This document shows, piece by piece, positions 38,352 through 47,283 of a DNA stretch of 64,000 nucleotides. The position numbers and the translations under genes were made by a program. The notes below the pieces were generated by a model. That model did not search any database. It saw only the letters and a list, made by a program, of their open reading frames with translations, and was not told the origin of the DNA. Where the stretch lies: positions 62,001 to 126,000 of the forward strand of contig JAIPBD010000010.1 in NCBI GenBank assembly GCA_021739765.1, read 5' to 3'. Numbering within the stretch: the first letter of the stretch is position 1; every line of letters begins with the position of its first letter. This DNA is from Melioribacteraceae bacterium. GTDB lineage: Bacteria; Bacteroidota; Ignavibacteria; Ignavibacteriales; Melioribacteraceae.

Positions 38352-39142
38352 TGATAATCGTGAAAATCGGTGGTGGTGAAAATATTAATATCAGCGGTGT
38401 AATAGCTGATCTCGCGAAACTTGATGAAAAGTTTATTGTCGTTCATGGAGCAAATGCGCTTAGAGATGAACTTGCCCAAAAACTGAATTATGAAAAGAAG
38501 ATTCTTACATCTGTATCAGGCTATCAAAGTGTCTATTCTGATGACGAAGCGCTTGATAGTATGATGATGGCTTATTCAGGATTAAGAAATAAACGCATTG
38601 TTGAAGAGTTTCAAAAAAATGGTGTTAATGCTGTTGGAATTACCGGTTTGGATGGCAAAACAATTCAAGGAAAAAGAAATAAAGGAATCAGGGTTCGTGA
38701 AAATGGGAAGTTGAAAATGCTTCGTGATTTTTCCGGCAAACCCCAGTCTGTCAACACAGATCTTATTAATCTTTTATTGGATAATAATTACACTCCGGTT
38801 TTAACAATGCCAATTATTGATGAAACGGGTTACGCGATAAATTCGGAAAATGATGATGTTGTAGCAGTCCTTCAAAAAGAATTAAAAGCCGGCAAAGTAA
38901 TTCAATTAATTGAAGCAACGGGATTTTTAGAAAATTCGAAAGACGATTCCTCTGTGATACACAAAATCACGAAAGCTGAATTGGAAACTAAAGAGCATCA
39001 AGTAGAAGGCCGTATGAAACGAAAAGTTTTAGCACTAAGAAATTTATTTGAATCTTCCGATACAACCGTTTATATCTCAGACGGTAGAACCGAACATCCG
39101 ATTGAAGACGCACTTAACGGAAAAGGAACGGTGATAGAATGA
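38351..39142 (+). CDS. lysZ: LysW-aminoadipate 6-kinase LysZ (ArgB-like)
   Basis: LysZ phosphorylates the side-chain carboxyl of LysW-bound aminoadipate. The 263-residue amino-acid-kinase-fold protein starts MIIVKIGGGENI and contains VVHGANALRDELAQKL, VGITGLDGK, the Lys/Asn-rich substrate loop VNTDLINLLLDNNYTPVLTMP and INSENDDVVAVLQKEL, closely following ArgB/LysZ. The ATG overlaps the stop of the amidotransferase-like gene (TAATG) and the stop overlaps lysJ (ATGA), so the whole block is translationally coupled. Confidence 0.92.
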   Translation: MIIVKIGGGENINISGVIADLAKLDEKFIVVHGANALRDELAQKLNYEKKILTSVSGYQSVYSDDEALDSMMMAYSGLRNKRIVEEFQKNGVNAVGITGLDGKTIQGKRNKGIRVRENGKLKMLRDFSGKPQSVNTDLINLLLDNNYTPVLTMPIIDETGYAINSENDDVVAVLQKELKAGKVIQLIEATGFLENSKDDSSVIHKITKAELETKEHQVEGRMKRKVLALRNLFESSDTTVYISDGRTEHPIEDALNGKGTVIE

Positions 39143-40293
39143 GCAGAACCATAGACTTGCAAAATAAGTATGAATTTGATGTTTATCCAAAGCGTGATCT
39201 TGTTATAAACAGAGGCAAAGGTGCTAAGGTTTGGGATGAAAACGGACGGGAATTTATTGATTGCATCGGTGGAATTGCCGTTGCTTCAGTTGGTCATGCA
39301 AACGAAAACGTCGTTAAAGCAATAAGCGATCAGGCGGCAAAGCTAATCACTTGTCCCGGTATTTTTTACAATGAAACAAAAGCAAAATTTTTAGAAAAGT
39401 TAATTTCGATTGCGCCGCATCCTTTGAAAAGAGCCTTTATTACAAATTCGGGAACCGAAGCGGTGGAAGCAGCGCTAAAATTCGCAAGATTTTCAACCGG
39501 TAAAACGGATTTTATTTGCGCAATGAAAGGATTTCACGGCAGAACTTTCGGCGCGATGAGCGCAACTTTTAAAAAGGAATATCGGGAAATTTATGAACCG
39601 AACGTGCCCGGGTTTTCATTTGTTCCTTTTAATAATATCGAAAAGTTAAAAGATAAAGTAACCGATAAAACAGCCGCGATAATGTTAGAAGTTATTCAAG
39701 GTGAAGGCGGAATTAATATTGGTGAAAAAGAGTATCTAAAAGAAGTAAACAATTTTTGCAAAGCAAACGGTATTTTGTTGATTGTTGATGAAATCCAAAC
39801 CGGATTTGGTCGGACAGGTAAAATGTTTGCATCGGAATATTATGAAATTGAACCCGATATGATGACTGTTGCAAAAGCTATTGCGGGAGGTTTCCCATTA
39901 GGAGCGGTTTTGTGCGCGGAATCTGTTCAAATCCCTAAGGGAAAACATGGCTCAACCTTCGGCGGCAATCCATTGGCTTGCGCTGCGGGATTGGCGGCAA
40001 TGGAATTTATCACAGCTAACGATCTTCCCCAAAAGGCAAAAGATTCAGGTGAATATTTTATCGCTAAAATAAGGGATATCAAATCGGATAAAATTCGAGA
40101 TATAAGAGGACTTGGTTTGATCATCGGAATCGAGCTAAAAGAAAAAGTTCAACCATACATTCTCAAATTGATGGAAGAAAATATTTTAACGCTCCCTGCC
40201 GGCGTAACTGTCCTTAGACTTGTTCCTCCGCTCGTAATAACAAATGAAGAAATCGATCTTGTTGTTGAAAAATTAAGTACAGTGCTTGCATAA
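39139..40293 (+). CDS. lysJ: LysW-aminoadipate semialdehyde aminotransferase LysJ (ArgD-like)
   Basis: LysJ is a class III PLP aminotransferase that converts the LysW-linked semialdehyde to LysW-lysine. The 384 residues show FITNSGTEAVEAALKFAR, GFHGRTFGAMSAT, VDEIQTGFGRTGKMF and the PLP Lys in TVAKAIAGGFPLGAVL, with GSTFGGNPLACAAGLA downstream. It ends the recognisable lysine operon. No LysK-type M20 peptidase follows: the next gene, 217 bases on, is a lipoprotein. Confidence 0.93.
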   Translation: MSRTIDLQNKYEFDVYPKRDLVINRGKGAKVWDENGREFIDCIGGIAVASVGHANENVVKAISDQAAKLITCPGIFYNETKAKFLEKLISIAPHPLKRAFITNSGTEAVEAALKFARFSTGKTDFICAMKGFHGRTFGAMSATFKKEYREIYEPNVPGFSFVPFNNIEKLKDKVTDKTAAIMLEVIQGEGGINIGEKEYLKEVNNFCKANGILLIVDEIQTGFGRTGKMFASEYYEIEPDMMTVAKAIAGGFPLGAVLCAESVQIPKGKHGSTFGGNPLACAAGLAAMEFITANDLPQKAKDSGEYFIAKIRDIKSDKIRDIRGLGLIIGIELKEKVQPYILKLMEENILTLPAGVTVLRLVPPLVITNEEIDLVVEKLSTVLA

Positions 40294-40509
40294 TTTATAA
40301 CTCAAAACCTGAGCAGAGTAACCAAACCGAATTGGTTTAATTTGGTCGATTGCTGAAAAATTTAACAAATTCCAAAAAAGTTTACAAAATAGGCCTTTAA
40401 TCCATCAAAATCGAGATTAATGACATTAGGGGAATAATGAAAAAAATCTTCAGAAAAGAGTTATTTCTTGTATATTCCGTGTTCTTGAACAATTTTATGA
40501 GAGTTTTTG

Positions 40510-40866
40510 ATGTATAGAAAAATAATACTAGCAGCAATTTTTGCGTCTATCCCATTGGTTTCTTGTTCATCGCAAAAAGAGGGTGAAAGCGGGAATGATA
40601 AAATGCAAGTGGAAAATTTTGAATTTCCAGACAGTCTAATTTTTGATGGAAGGATTACCCGGGTGGGTAACGAACCTTTCACAAAATTGGGTTTAATGTT
40701 GGATGAAAAAACTGTTTATTTAATTGAGTGTGATTCAGAAACTAAAGAAACACTTCTTGATCACCAAGGTCAATTATATAAAATTTATGCGAAAGAAAAG
40801 CTGGAAACCGCAACCGGAATAAAACTGGTGTTAGCGAAAGCGGAAAAATTAATTGAGAAAAATTGA
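40510..40866 (+). CDS. Small lipoprotein of unknown function
   Basis: A 118-residue protein with signal peptide and lipobox (ASIPLVSCSSQK), a short Asp/Glu-rich spacer and one compact beta-rich domain (FDGRITRVGNEPFTKLGLMLD..., YLIECDSE..., GQLYKIYAKEK). This looks like a small OB-like fold, but I do not recognise a family. ATG 40510 is preferred to the TTG one codon earlier. The next gene begins within the stop region, so the lipoprotein and the secreted protease downstream are probably co-expressed. Confidence 0.7.
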   Translation: MYRKIILAAIFASIPLVSCSSQKEGESGNDKMQVENFEFPDSLIFDGRITRVGNEPFTKLGLMLDEKTVYLIECDSETKETLLDHQGQLYKIYAKEKLETATGIKLVLAKAEKLIEKN

Positions 40867-40874
40867 GGTTATAT

Positions 40875-43166
40875 ATGAAATCATTTTTGGTAGTGTTTAT
40901 AATATGTATTCTTAGCTTTGAACCGATATCGGCACAAACTGTTCAATATCAGAAAGCTGAGGAGAAATCTGAAAACAAACCATATCAAATAGATGCCAGA
41001 CACTTTCTGGCAAAAAAAGATGTCCTTATTACTAATTTTCTAAAGGAAAATCCGAATTACTTTCAAGAGATAAAGCTTAAAAAGAAAACTGCCTGGAATT
41101 TTTCCGTCGGTTCAACTAAAAGTTGGTTCGCTGAGGATCTTACGAAAAATGACGGAACTTATTCGGTGCCTTCAACTTGTAGAGCAGTTGGAACTAATTG
41201 TTATATCTTCGTAGAAAATTCAATTTGGAATACAAGAGTTACTCAAGCTAATGTTAACGCGGTTATGGAAGCCTTTGATAACTCTACCCCGGCAAATAGC
41301 CAAAAAGGGATTTATGAAACTGTAACCGAAGTATTTGGAGATGCACCTGATGTAGATGGTGATCCAAAAATAATAATTTTGATTTTAGATATAGTAGATG
41401 GTTATGAGGCCGGTACAAATTCTGGTTATACTGCAGGATACTTCTACGGATTAAATCAATTTGCCACGTCAGGAAGTAATATTGCAGAAATTTATTATGT
41501 TGATGCCGATCCTTTGGATTTAAGCACTGCTAATGGATTAAATACTGCTCTTAATACAACAGCCCATGAATTCCAACACATGGTGCATTTTAATTATCAT
41601 GATGGATCAAGCGGTAAACCATTCCAAACTACTTTTATAAATGAAGGCTGCTCTGAAGTTTCTTCCGTTGTTTGTGGTTATCCGTTACGCGATCAAGGTT
41701 TGTTTAATAATGAATACAATCATTATTTATTAGATTGGAGAAGTGGTGATGCCGTTCTAAATGATTATGCAAGAGCCGCGCGATATATTATTTATCTATA
41801 CGATCAATTCGGACCAAGAATTTTAGGCAATATAGTTCAAAGCATTAATATTGATATACCAAGTATCAATGATGCATTAAATAAATTGAAACCTGCCACC
41901 TCGCTTCGGTTTCCTGAAACTTTAGAGAATTGGATGGTTGCAAATGCGATAAATAGCACAAGTGTCGACCCGGCTTGGGGTTACTTAACCGCCGGAACAA
42001 ATACCGTTAATCCCAGGAAAGTCTCAAATCCGAACTATTCATCTGGAGTAACTAGAGTTGAACGTGCCGCAGCCGATTATATCGAATTCGAAGGCGGCAA
42101 AAACCTCAAAGTAAATTTTGATGATTTTGGCACCGGAAAATTAATCTTCAAAGCAATTAAGAAAACAAGCACAAACCAAATTGATGTTGAAGATATGGTT
42201 GCGAATACAGAATACACTTTTAGTGATTTTGGTTCGGTTTATGAGTCGATCACATTCGCGATAATGAATGTTGACGCTTTTAATACTTATAATTACTCAG
42301 TTACATCTTCCGGTGAATTTGATGCCGGAAATATCGTGCTAGCCTATGATGAAAATCCGCCCACTGGTGTTTTAGGGTTAGCGAATAGAGATACGGTTTG
42401 TGTCTACTTTGATGGAGTTCCCGGCGGAAAGCTGGATTCAATTCGAGTCGCGCTTCGACAAGCCGGTTCAGTTTCCGGTGGAATTTATGAATTTACCGGT
42501 GAATTAAGACCATCCCCATTGGGTAAAGTACTGATGTCAAATTTAACGGTCACGTCCAATATCGCTGAAAGGCCAGTTTATGACCAACAATCACAAAGTT
42601 ACCCGGTTCCATTTCCAAACTGGATTACCGTTGATTTAAAATCCGCGAATATTGATGTCAGTAAACCTTTCGTTGTTGCATTCATGGTAGAAGGAACATA
42701 TCCGGATAAAAATAGAATTATGATTACCGAACAGCCTTATATCGATAATCACAGCTTCACATTTTTTACTCCCACCGGCAGTGAAACACCTAATTGGTAT
42801 AATATTACCGCTTCGGAGACTACTGCTTATGCATATTTAATCAGATCTTATGTTGGTGTTACTGCAACTGATATTGAGGTTGAGTTAGCGGGAACACTAC
42901 CGGATGAATTTACGGTTTCGCAAAATTATCCTAATCCGTTCAATCCATCTACAAAAATTGAATTTGCATTACCCGTACAAGATAATGTTAAGCTCAATAT
43001 TTATAACGGAATGGGCGAACTTGTCCAAACGGTGATTAATGACGAATTTAGTGCCGGAATACACTCCGTAAACTTCGACGGGAGCGATTTTGCCTCCGGT
43101 ATCTATTTTTACCAAATAGTTGTTGGTAACAGAATCGAAACGAAAAAAATGATACTAATGAAATAA
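40875..43166 (+). CDS. Secreted M30-like zinc metallopeptidase with T9SS sorting tag
   Basis: The 763-residue protein has a signal peptide (FIICILSFEPISAQ), a metalloprotease domain with HEFQHMVHFNYHD and the downstream third-ligand context INEGCSEVSSVV, resembling hyicolysin/M30 and related gluzincins. Beta-rich accessory domains follow. The C-terminal type IX sorting domain begins NYPNPFNPSTKIEFALP and ends ETKKMILMK. It is therefore exported by T9SS and probably degrades extracellular protein. ATG 40875 is chosen because GAGG sits six bases upstream and the four earlier in-frame codons precede a normal signal peptide. Confidence 0.85.
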   Translation: MKSFLVVFIICILSFEPISAQTVQYQKAEEKSENKPYQIDARHFLAKKDVLITNFLKENPNYFQEIKLKKKTAWNFSVGSTKSWFAEDLTKNDGTYSVPSTCRAVGTNCYIFVENSIWNTRVTQANVNAVMEAFDNSTPANSQKGIYETVTEVFGDAPDVDGDPKIIILILDIVDGYEAGTNSGYTAGYFYGLNQFATSGSNIAEIYYVDADPLDLSTANGLNTALNTTAHEFQHMVHFNYHDGSSGKPFQTTFINEGCSEVSSVVCGYPLRDQGLFNNEYNHYLLDWRSGDAVLNDYARAARYIIYLYDQFGPRILGNIVQSINIDIPSINDALNKLKPATSLRFPETLENWMVANAINSTSVDPAWGYLTAGTNTVNPRKVSNPNYSSGVTRVERAAADYIEFEGGKNLKVNFDDFGTGKLIFKAIKKTSTNQIDVEDMVANTEYTFSDFGSVYESITFAIMNVDAFNTYNYSVTSSGEFDAGNIVLAYDENPPTGVLGLANRDTVCVYFDGVPGGKLDSIRVALRQAGSVSGGIYEFTGELRPSPLGKVLMSNLTVTSNIAERPVYDQQSQSYPVPFPNWITVDLKSANIDVSKPFVVAFMVEGTYPDKNRIMITEQPYIDNHSFTFFTPTGSETPNWYNITASETTAYAYLIRSYVGVTATDIEVELAGTLPDEFTVSQNYPNPFNPSTKIEFALPVQDNVKLNIYNGMGELVQTVINDEFSAGIHSVNFDGSDFASGIYFYQIVVGNRIETKKMILMK

Positions 43167-43206
43167 GAATATATCTATTGATATAAGATACTTTAAATTG
43201 ATAAAG

Positions 43207-43305
43207 TCGGTCTCGAAAAAAACAGCAATAAATAAAGTTGTTTTCTATCGAGAGAAGAATTAATTTCTCAAACCGTTTTTGACTAAGCGGCATTTTTGAG
43301 ACCGA
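43207..43305. repeat. Long inverted repeat after the M30-like protease gene
   Basis: TCGGTCTCGAAAA at 43207-43219 pairs with TTTTTGAGACCGA at 43293-43305 with one mismatch, enclosing about 73 bases that also hold a smaller GAGAA...TTTCTC palindrome. It could be a long terminator (T-rich tail follows at 43306) or a small palindromic mobile element. It contains no ORF. Confidence 0.5.
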
Positions 43306-43356
43306 TTTTATTTCTCCTCTTTTCAGCCTCCATACTTAGAAATCTTGCATACAAAG

Positions 43357-43364
43357 TATATTTG
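43357..43364 (+). promoter_or_regulatory. Possible Bacteroidota -7 box (TATATTTG) upstream of the DinB-like gene
   Basis: TATATTTG lies 49 bases before the start codon at 43413. A TTAG at 43336-43339 is a weak -33 candidate with a short 17-base spacer. Confidence 0.4.
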
Positions 43365-43412
43365 GATAAAATGTATTATTATATGTGATCATTAATTAAT
43401 TTGGAGAGTGAT

Positions 43413-43961
43413 ATGAGAAAAACTCATTTTTTTGCGATTTTGATCCTCACAATTTCTTTTTTAGCGGTTAAGTCTTACGCTCAAGATTCAGAATTAAGTC
43501 CGTTTCAAAAAGATATATTGATAGGATTCGATTCGCATGTAGATAAAATATCCAGTTTGGCGAATGAATTCCCTGCCGATAAATATGACTGGAGACCGGC
43601 CGAAGGAATTCGCTCGGTAAAAGATTCATTTATGCACTTGGCATCAGCTAATTTTTTCCTTTCCACGTATCTTGGCAAAATGCTGCCGGAGGGAATTAAT
43701 CCGCGTGAACTTGAAAAAACCATCGGCAACAAAGAGGAGGCGCTAAAAATTCTAACCCAAGTTTTTGAACATTCCAGGGATGCAATCAACTCTTTACCCG
43801 CAAGCCAGCTGGACGATGAAGTTGAACTATTTGGACAGAAAGCAACAAAGCGGCGAGTGATTCTCATTATTGAAGATCATATGTCCGAACATCTCGGGCA
43901 ATTAATAGCTTATGCAAGATCAACTGAAGTTACTCCTCCCTGGAGCAAAAAATCTGAATAG
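43413..43961 (+). CDS. Exported DinB-like protein
   Basis: The 182-residue protein has an N-terminal signal peptide (FFAILILTISFLAVKSYAQ) and then a four-helix DinB-like domain: a His in FDSHVDKIS, the YDWRPAEGIRSVKDSFMHL block, and the two-His C-terminal motif HMSEHLGQLIAYAR, which would bind a metal. Cytoplasmic DinB relatives are thiol transferases or damage-inducible proteins; the function of exported forms is unknown. ATG 43413 is preferred (GGAG nine bases upstream). Confidence 0.85.
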   Translation: MRKTHFFAILILTISFLAVKSYAQDSELSPFQKDILIGFDSHVDKISSLANEFPADKYDWRPAEGIRSVKDSFMHLASANFFLSTYLGKMLPEGINPRELEKTIGNKEEALKILTQVFEHSRDAINSLPASQLDDEVELFGQKATKRRVILIIEDHMSEHLGQLIAYARSTEVTPPWSKKSE

Positions 43962-43982
43962 CGGTTTGATTTTAAAAATAAA

Positions 43983-44013
43983 AAAGCGACACAACCATTC
44001 ATTGTGTCGCTTT
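43983..44013. terminator. Bidirectional terminator between converging genes
   Basis: AAAGCGACACAA pairs perfectly with TTGTGTCGCTTT around a seven-base loop (CCATTCA). It lies between the converging DinB-like gene and the gene at 44050 and carries A and T runs on the two sides, so it can stop transcripts from both strands. Confidence 0.85.
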
Positions 44014-44049
44014 ACTTTTGAGAAGAAGAAATATGCAGAGGAAAATTGA

Positions 44050-44526
44050 TTATAATTTAAACAGAGCGTGCACACCTATAGAAGAAAAATCAGTAGCTAA
44101 GAAATCGTAACTTGCTCCTACTTCAAACATTCCCAGTTCAATTCCGGCTCCAAGTCCATAAGATATTCCACTGTTCCCGCTGAATACACCACCGCCTTCT
44201 ACGGTACCGCCAATCACTGAGTAACCGAATTTACCGATTCCGTATATATTATCAGCCAAATAATATTTCGCGAAACTTTGAACAGGTATAACTGTCATTG
44301 TTAGCAAATCTGAAGTATAATAGTAGAAACTTCCGGTTCCTCCGTATGACAAATTGCCATCTTTGCTTATTCCGTATTGAACAGTTGCTCCGAATCCCAT
44401 ACCCAAATCAAAGACATCTACAATTGCACCGGAAGGTATGCTTAGAGAAGCTCCAATATCAAATTGAGCGTTTGATACTGATGTTAAAAAAAAGAGTGCT
44501 ATGGCAACAGAAAATAGTTTTTTCAT
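44050..44526 (-). CDS. Small outer-membrane beta-barrel-like protein
   Basis: A 158-residue protein with a signal peptide (LFSVAIALFFLTSVSNAQ) and alternating polar/hydrophobic strands rich in Gly and Tyr (GMGFGATVQYG, YGGTGSFYYYTS, YGIGKFGYSVIGG, YGLGAGIELGMFEVGASYDF), ending in Phe-Lys-Leu as many barrels do. It is probably an eight-stranded barrel or porin-like protein; no function can be assigned. It has its own promoter region in the 260-base gap upstream and ends at the bidirectional terminator. Confidence 0.75.
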   Translation of the reverse strand: MKKLFSVAIALFFLTSVSNAQFDIGASLSIPSGAIVDVFDLGMGFGATVQYGISKDGNLSYGGTGSFYYYTSDLLTMTVIPVQSFAKYYLADNIYGIGKFGYSVIGGTVEGGGVFSGNSGISYGLGAGIELGMFEVGASYDFLATDFSSIGVHALFKL

Positions 44527-44712
44527 TATTCACCTCAATTGTTGGTAAAAATTAATTAGATAGTTTTCAATTGTTTCAGACTTTTACTTCTATTTTTAAT
44601 AATTGATTTCAAGAGCGAAACAATCATATTAGATTGTTGCGAATATGATGCCAATCTTAAATTGCGCGTTTTTAGGAGGAAAAGAGTCTTTATTTGATCA
44701 ACTTGTTGTCAA

Positions 44713-44744
44713 AATCCGACACTAATAAAATGGACTGTCGGATT
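44713..44744 (-). terminator. Hairpin downstream of the 44788 gene
   Basis: AATCCGACA pairs with TGTCGGATT across 14 bases, 44 bases past the stop of the minus-strand gene at 44788. The T run is short (TTTTG), so strength is uncertain. Confidence 0.5.
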
Positions 44745-44787
44745 ATTGCAACTGTCTCAGTTTTAGTAGAGGTGTTAGGAGGAGAAG

Positions 44788-45117
44788 TTATTCTGCCAAA
44801 AGTTTGCCATCATAAAAAGGGGTAACGCAAATTAAAGGATTATGAGGAACGTTAAAGTACCCGAAAATATCTTCAAATAAACGGAAATGCATTCCCTGGG
44901 TTTCCAATTTTGAAAAATGTTTGTATTTCATAAACTCACCTTTTTTATTTAAAGGTGAGTCGAAGATTTCCGCATTGGCAAAATCTATTTTTGCCATTTG
45001 TTTCAGGTATGAGATTTTGCTTTCATCATCACCTTCAATCAGATATGATTTCGCTCTAAATTCTTTTACGCTGTCATCTTCAATTACCAAAAAGATATTT
45101 AGTATTGTTTCTTTCAA
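44788..45117 (-). CDS. Hypothetical 109-residue protein
   Basis: Start is TTG (45117) with a GGTGG upstream. The protein is soluble, mixed alpha/beta (ILNIFLVIEDDSVKEF..., ISYLKQMAKIDFANAEIFDS) with an aromatic-rich end (FEDIFGYFNVPHNPLICVTPFYDGK). No family recognised. It stands alone with a hairpin downstream, which supports its being a real gene. Confidence 0.55.
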   Translation of the reverse strand: MKETILNIFLVIEDDSVKEFRAKSYLIEGDDESKISYLKQMAKIDFANAEIFDSPLNKKGEFMKYKHFSKLETQGMHFRLFEDIFGYFNVPHNPLICVTPFYDGKLLAE

Positions 45118-45170
45118 TTAACCACCAAAAAAATTCTGAAAGGAAGAGCCAAAAGTACAAAAAATGCAGA

Positions 45171-45178
45171 TATATTTG
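45171..45178 (+). promoter_or_regulatory. Possible Bacteroidota -7 box (TATATTTG) upstream of the sensor kinase gene
   Basis: TATATTTG is 139 bases before the chosen start codon at 45317; no -33 box is obvious. If real, the transcript has a leader of about 130 bases. Confidence 0.3.
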
Positions 45179-45316
45179 AATTCAATTGTTTTTTAGTAAT
45201 TTCTGTGCTGGCATTAGCCCATATTACTTTTGGTTAAGAGATGCTTGAGAGTTATATTAGGAGAGATTTTTGTCTTAATAATAAACGCTCAGGTAATCAT
45301 TTATCCCGAGAATTTT

Positions 45317-47191
45317 ATGAAAAAAATATCTTTATTGCTTTCCATAATAATATTCTGCTCTTGCTCATCCTTATTTGAAACTGAACCCTCGGAAAAAGAA
45401 TTTTTAATCGGCTTTTCGCAATGCACAAGCGAGGACCTTTGGCGTCAAACCATGAATGATGAGATAAATAGAGAAATTTTCTTCTACGAAAATTTATCAT
45501 TAGTAATGACCGATGCGGACAATAGTATTGAAAAACAAATAGCTGACATCCGGTCGCTGGTAGAACAAAAAGTCGATCTGCTGATAGTTTCCCCGGTTGT
45601 TTCAGGACCATTAACCTCAATAATTGATGAAGTTTACAAAATGGGAATTCCCGTAATTCTACTCGATAGGAAAATTGAAGGGGATAGTTATACAGCGTTT
45701 ATTGGTGCTGATAATCATGAAATTGGTTACCAGGCTGGAATCAAAGCAGCGCAATTATTGGAAGGGAAGGGACGTATTTTAGAGTTTTGGGGGCTGAACG
45801 AATCATCTCCCGCAAAAGGAAGGCACGAAGGTTTTGCGGATGCTTTGAATAATTATAAAAAGATAGAAATTGTGGATTCCGGTCCCGGCAACTGGTATCC
45901 GGATAGCGCGGCAATTTTAGCAAAGAAAATGTTTGAAAAGGACAAAAATTTCGATTTAATCTATTCACATAATGATGCGATGGCAAAAGAAGTTTATAAA
46001 GTTGCCAATTCGATGAATGTGGATATTGAGTATTATATAGGTGTTGACGCTTTACCGGGGAATGAGGGTGGAATTCAAATGGTGATCGATGGAATTCTCG
46101 ATGCCACTTTTGTTTATCCGACGTTTGGAAGTCAGGCAATACAAACTGCTGAAAAGATTCTTAAAGGCATATCGTGGAAAAAAGATAACCTCTCAAATTC
46201 AATTGCTGTATTACCTTCCACCGCAAAGATGCTAAAACACCAAACAGATCAACTACTTGCCGACCATAAAAAAATTGAAAGACAGCGTGAAATCCTCAAT
46301 AAACAAATTGTACGAATTGAATCCCAGCGAGATGCGTTATATATACTCGGATTTGCTTCAATGATTATACTTCTCGGCATCTTTTTTGCGGTCAGAGCTT
46401 ATTTTGTTCACAAAAAATTAAATCTGAAGTTGAATAAAAATAATGAAGAACTGAGGTTCTTAAATGCGAAACTCGCCGAGTCTGAAGCATCCTTAATTGA
46501 GCTAAATGCAACAAAAGATAAATTATTCTCCATTATTTCACACGATCTGAAGAATCCGTTCAACATTATACTGAATGCTTCAAAGGAGTTGGCTGAGGAA
46601 TATTCTACTTTTTCCGAAGATGAACGGGTTGAATATATCGGTATGATCAAAGAGGAAGCTGTTAATTCTTATGTGCTATTGGAGAATCTTTTGCACTGGT
46701 CAAGGGCGCAAAGGGGAGCATTAACAGTTTCTAAGGATGTTCAAAATTTAGAAAAATTGATTCAAAAGGGAATTATTAATTGCGTTCAACCGGCAACTAA
46801 TAAAAACATTAAAATTGAGATAGAAATTGATGAAAAGCTAAACGTATTTGTTGATGATACAATGTTGATAACGGTAGTTCGAAATCTGGTCGCAAACGCG
46901 GTTAAATTTACGATGCAAGGAGGAACAATAAAAGTATCATCCCGCATATTAGATGAAAAATTTATTGAAGTGTCTATTAAAGATAATGGCGTTGGAATGG
47001 AACAAGATAAGTTGGATAGATTGTTTTTAGTAAACGAACAGATAACGTCACCGGGAACTGAAAATGAACCGGGAACCGGATTGGGATTAATTATTTGCAA
47101 GGAGTTTGTAGAAAAGAACGGTGGTGAAATTCTGGTTGAAAGCGAATCCGGCGAAGGCACAACCTTTTATATTACATTAACGAGAAATTGA
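45317..47191 (+). CDS. Periplasmic binding protein-histidine kinase fusion
   Basis: The 624-residue sensor starts with a lipobox-like signal (SIIIFCSCSS). Residues about 30-320 form a sugar-type periplasmic binding domain (IGFSQCTSEDLWRQ, VDLLIVSP, GIPVILLDRKI, FDLIYSHNDAMAKEV). A coiled coil and transmembrane helix (LGFASMIILLGIFFAVRAYF) lead to a HisKA domain (SHDLKNPFNIIL) and an ATPase domain (VVRNLVANAVKFT, DNGVGM, GTGLGLIICKEFV). It senses a ligand outside and signals by phosphotransfer. No response regulator is adjacent. I take ATG 45317 rather than a longer in-frame extension lacking a signal-like start. Confidence 0.9.
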   Translation: MKKISLLLSIIIFCSCSSLFETEPSEKEFLIGFSQCTSEDLWRQTMNDEINREIFFYENLSLVMTDADNSIEKQIADIRSLVEQKVDLLIVSPVVSGPLTSIIDEVYKMGIPVILLDRKIEGDSYTAFIGADNHEIGYQAGIKAAQLLEGKGRILEFWGLNESSPAKGRHEGFADALNNYKKIEIVDSGPGNWYPDSAAILAKKMFEKDKNFDLIYSHNDAMAKEVYKVANSMNVDIEYYIGVDALPGNEGGIQMVIDGILDATFVYPTFGSQAIQTAEKILKGISWKKDNLSNSIAVLPSTAKMLKHQTDQLLADHKKIERQREILNKQIVRIESQRDALYILGFASMIILLGIFFAVRAYFVHKKLNLKLNKNNEELRFLNAKLAESEASLIELNATKDKLFSIISHDLKNPFNIILNASKELAEEYSTFSEDERVEYIGMIKEEAVNSYVLLENLLHWSRAQRGALTVSKDVQNLEKLIQKGIINCVQPATNKNIKIEIEIDEKLNVFVDDTMLITVVRNLVANAVKFTMQGGTIKVSSRILDEKFIEVSIKDNGVGMEQDKLDRLFLVNEQITSPGTENEPGTGLGLIICKEFVEKNGGEILVESESGEGTTFYITLTRN

Positions 47192-47283
47192 TTTAATCCC
47201 ATTTTTATAACCGGATGGTGTCTCTAAAATTTGGCAGAACAAAAAATAGAAACAACCACCGGATTAATAAAAAACAATTAAAC

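Noticed and set aside
40319-40346. Terminator after lysJ
   Set aside because: AACC/GGTT pairing near AAACCGAATTGGTTT is short and lacks a T run; evidence too weak to call.
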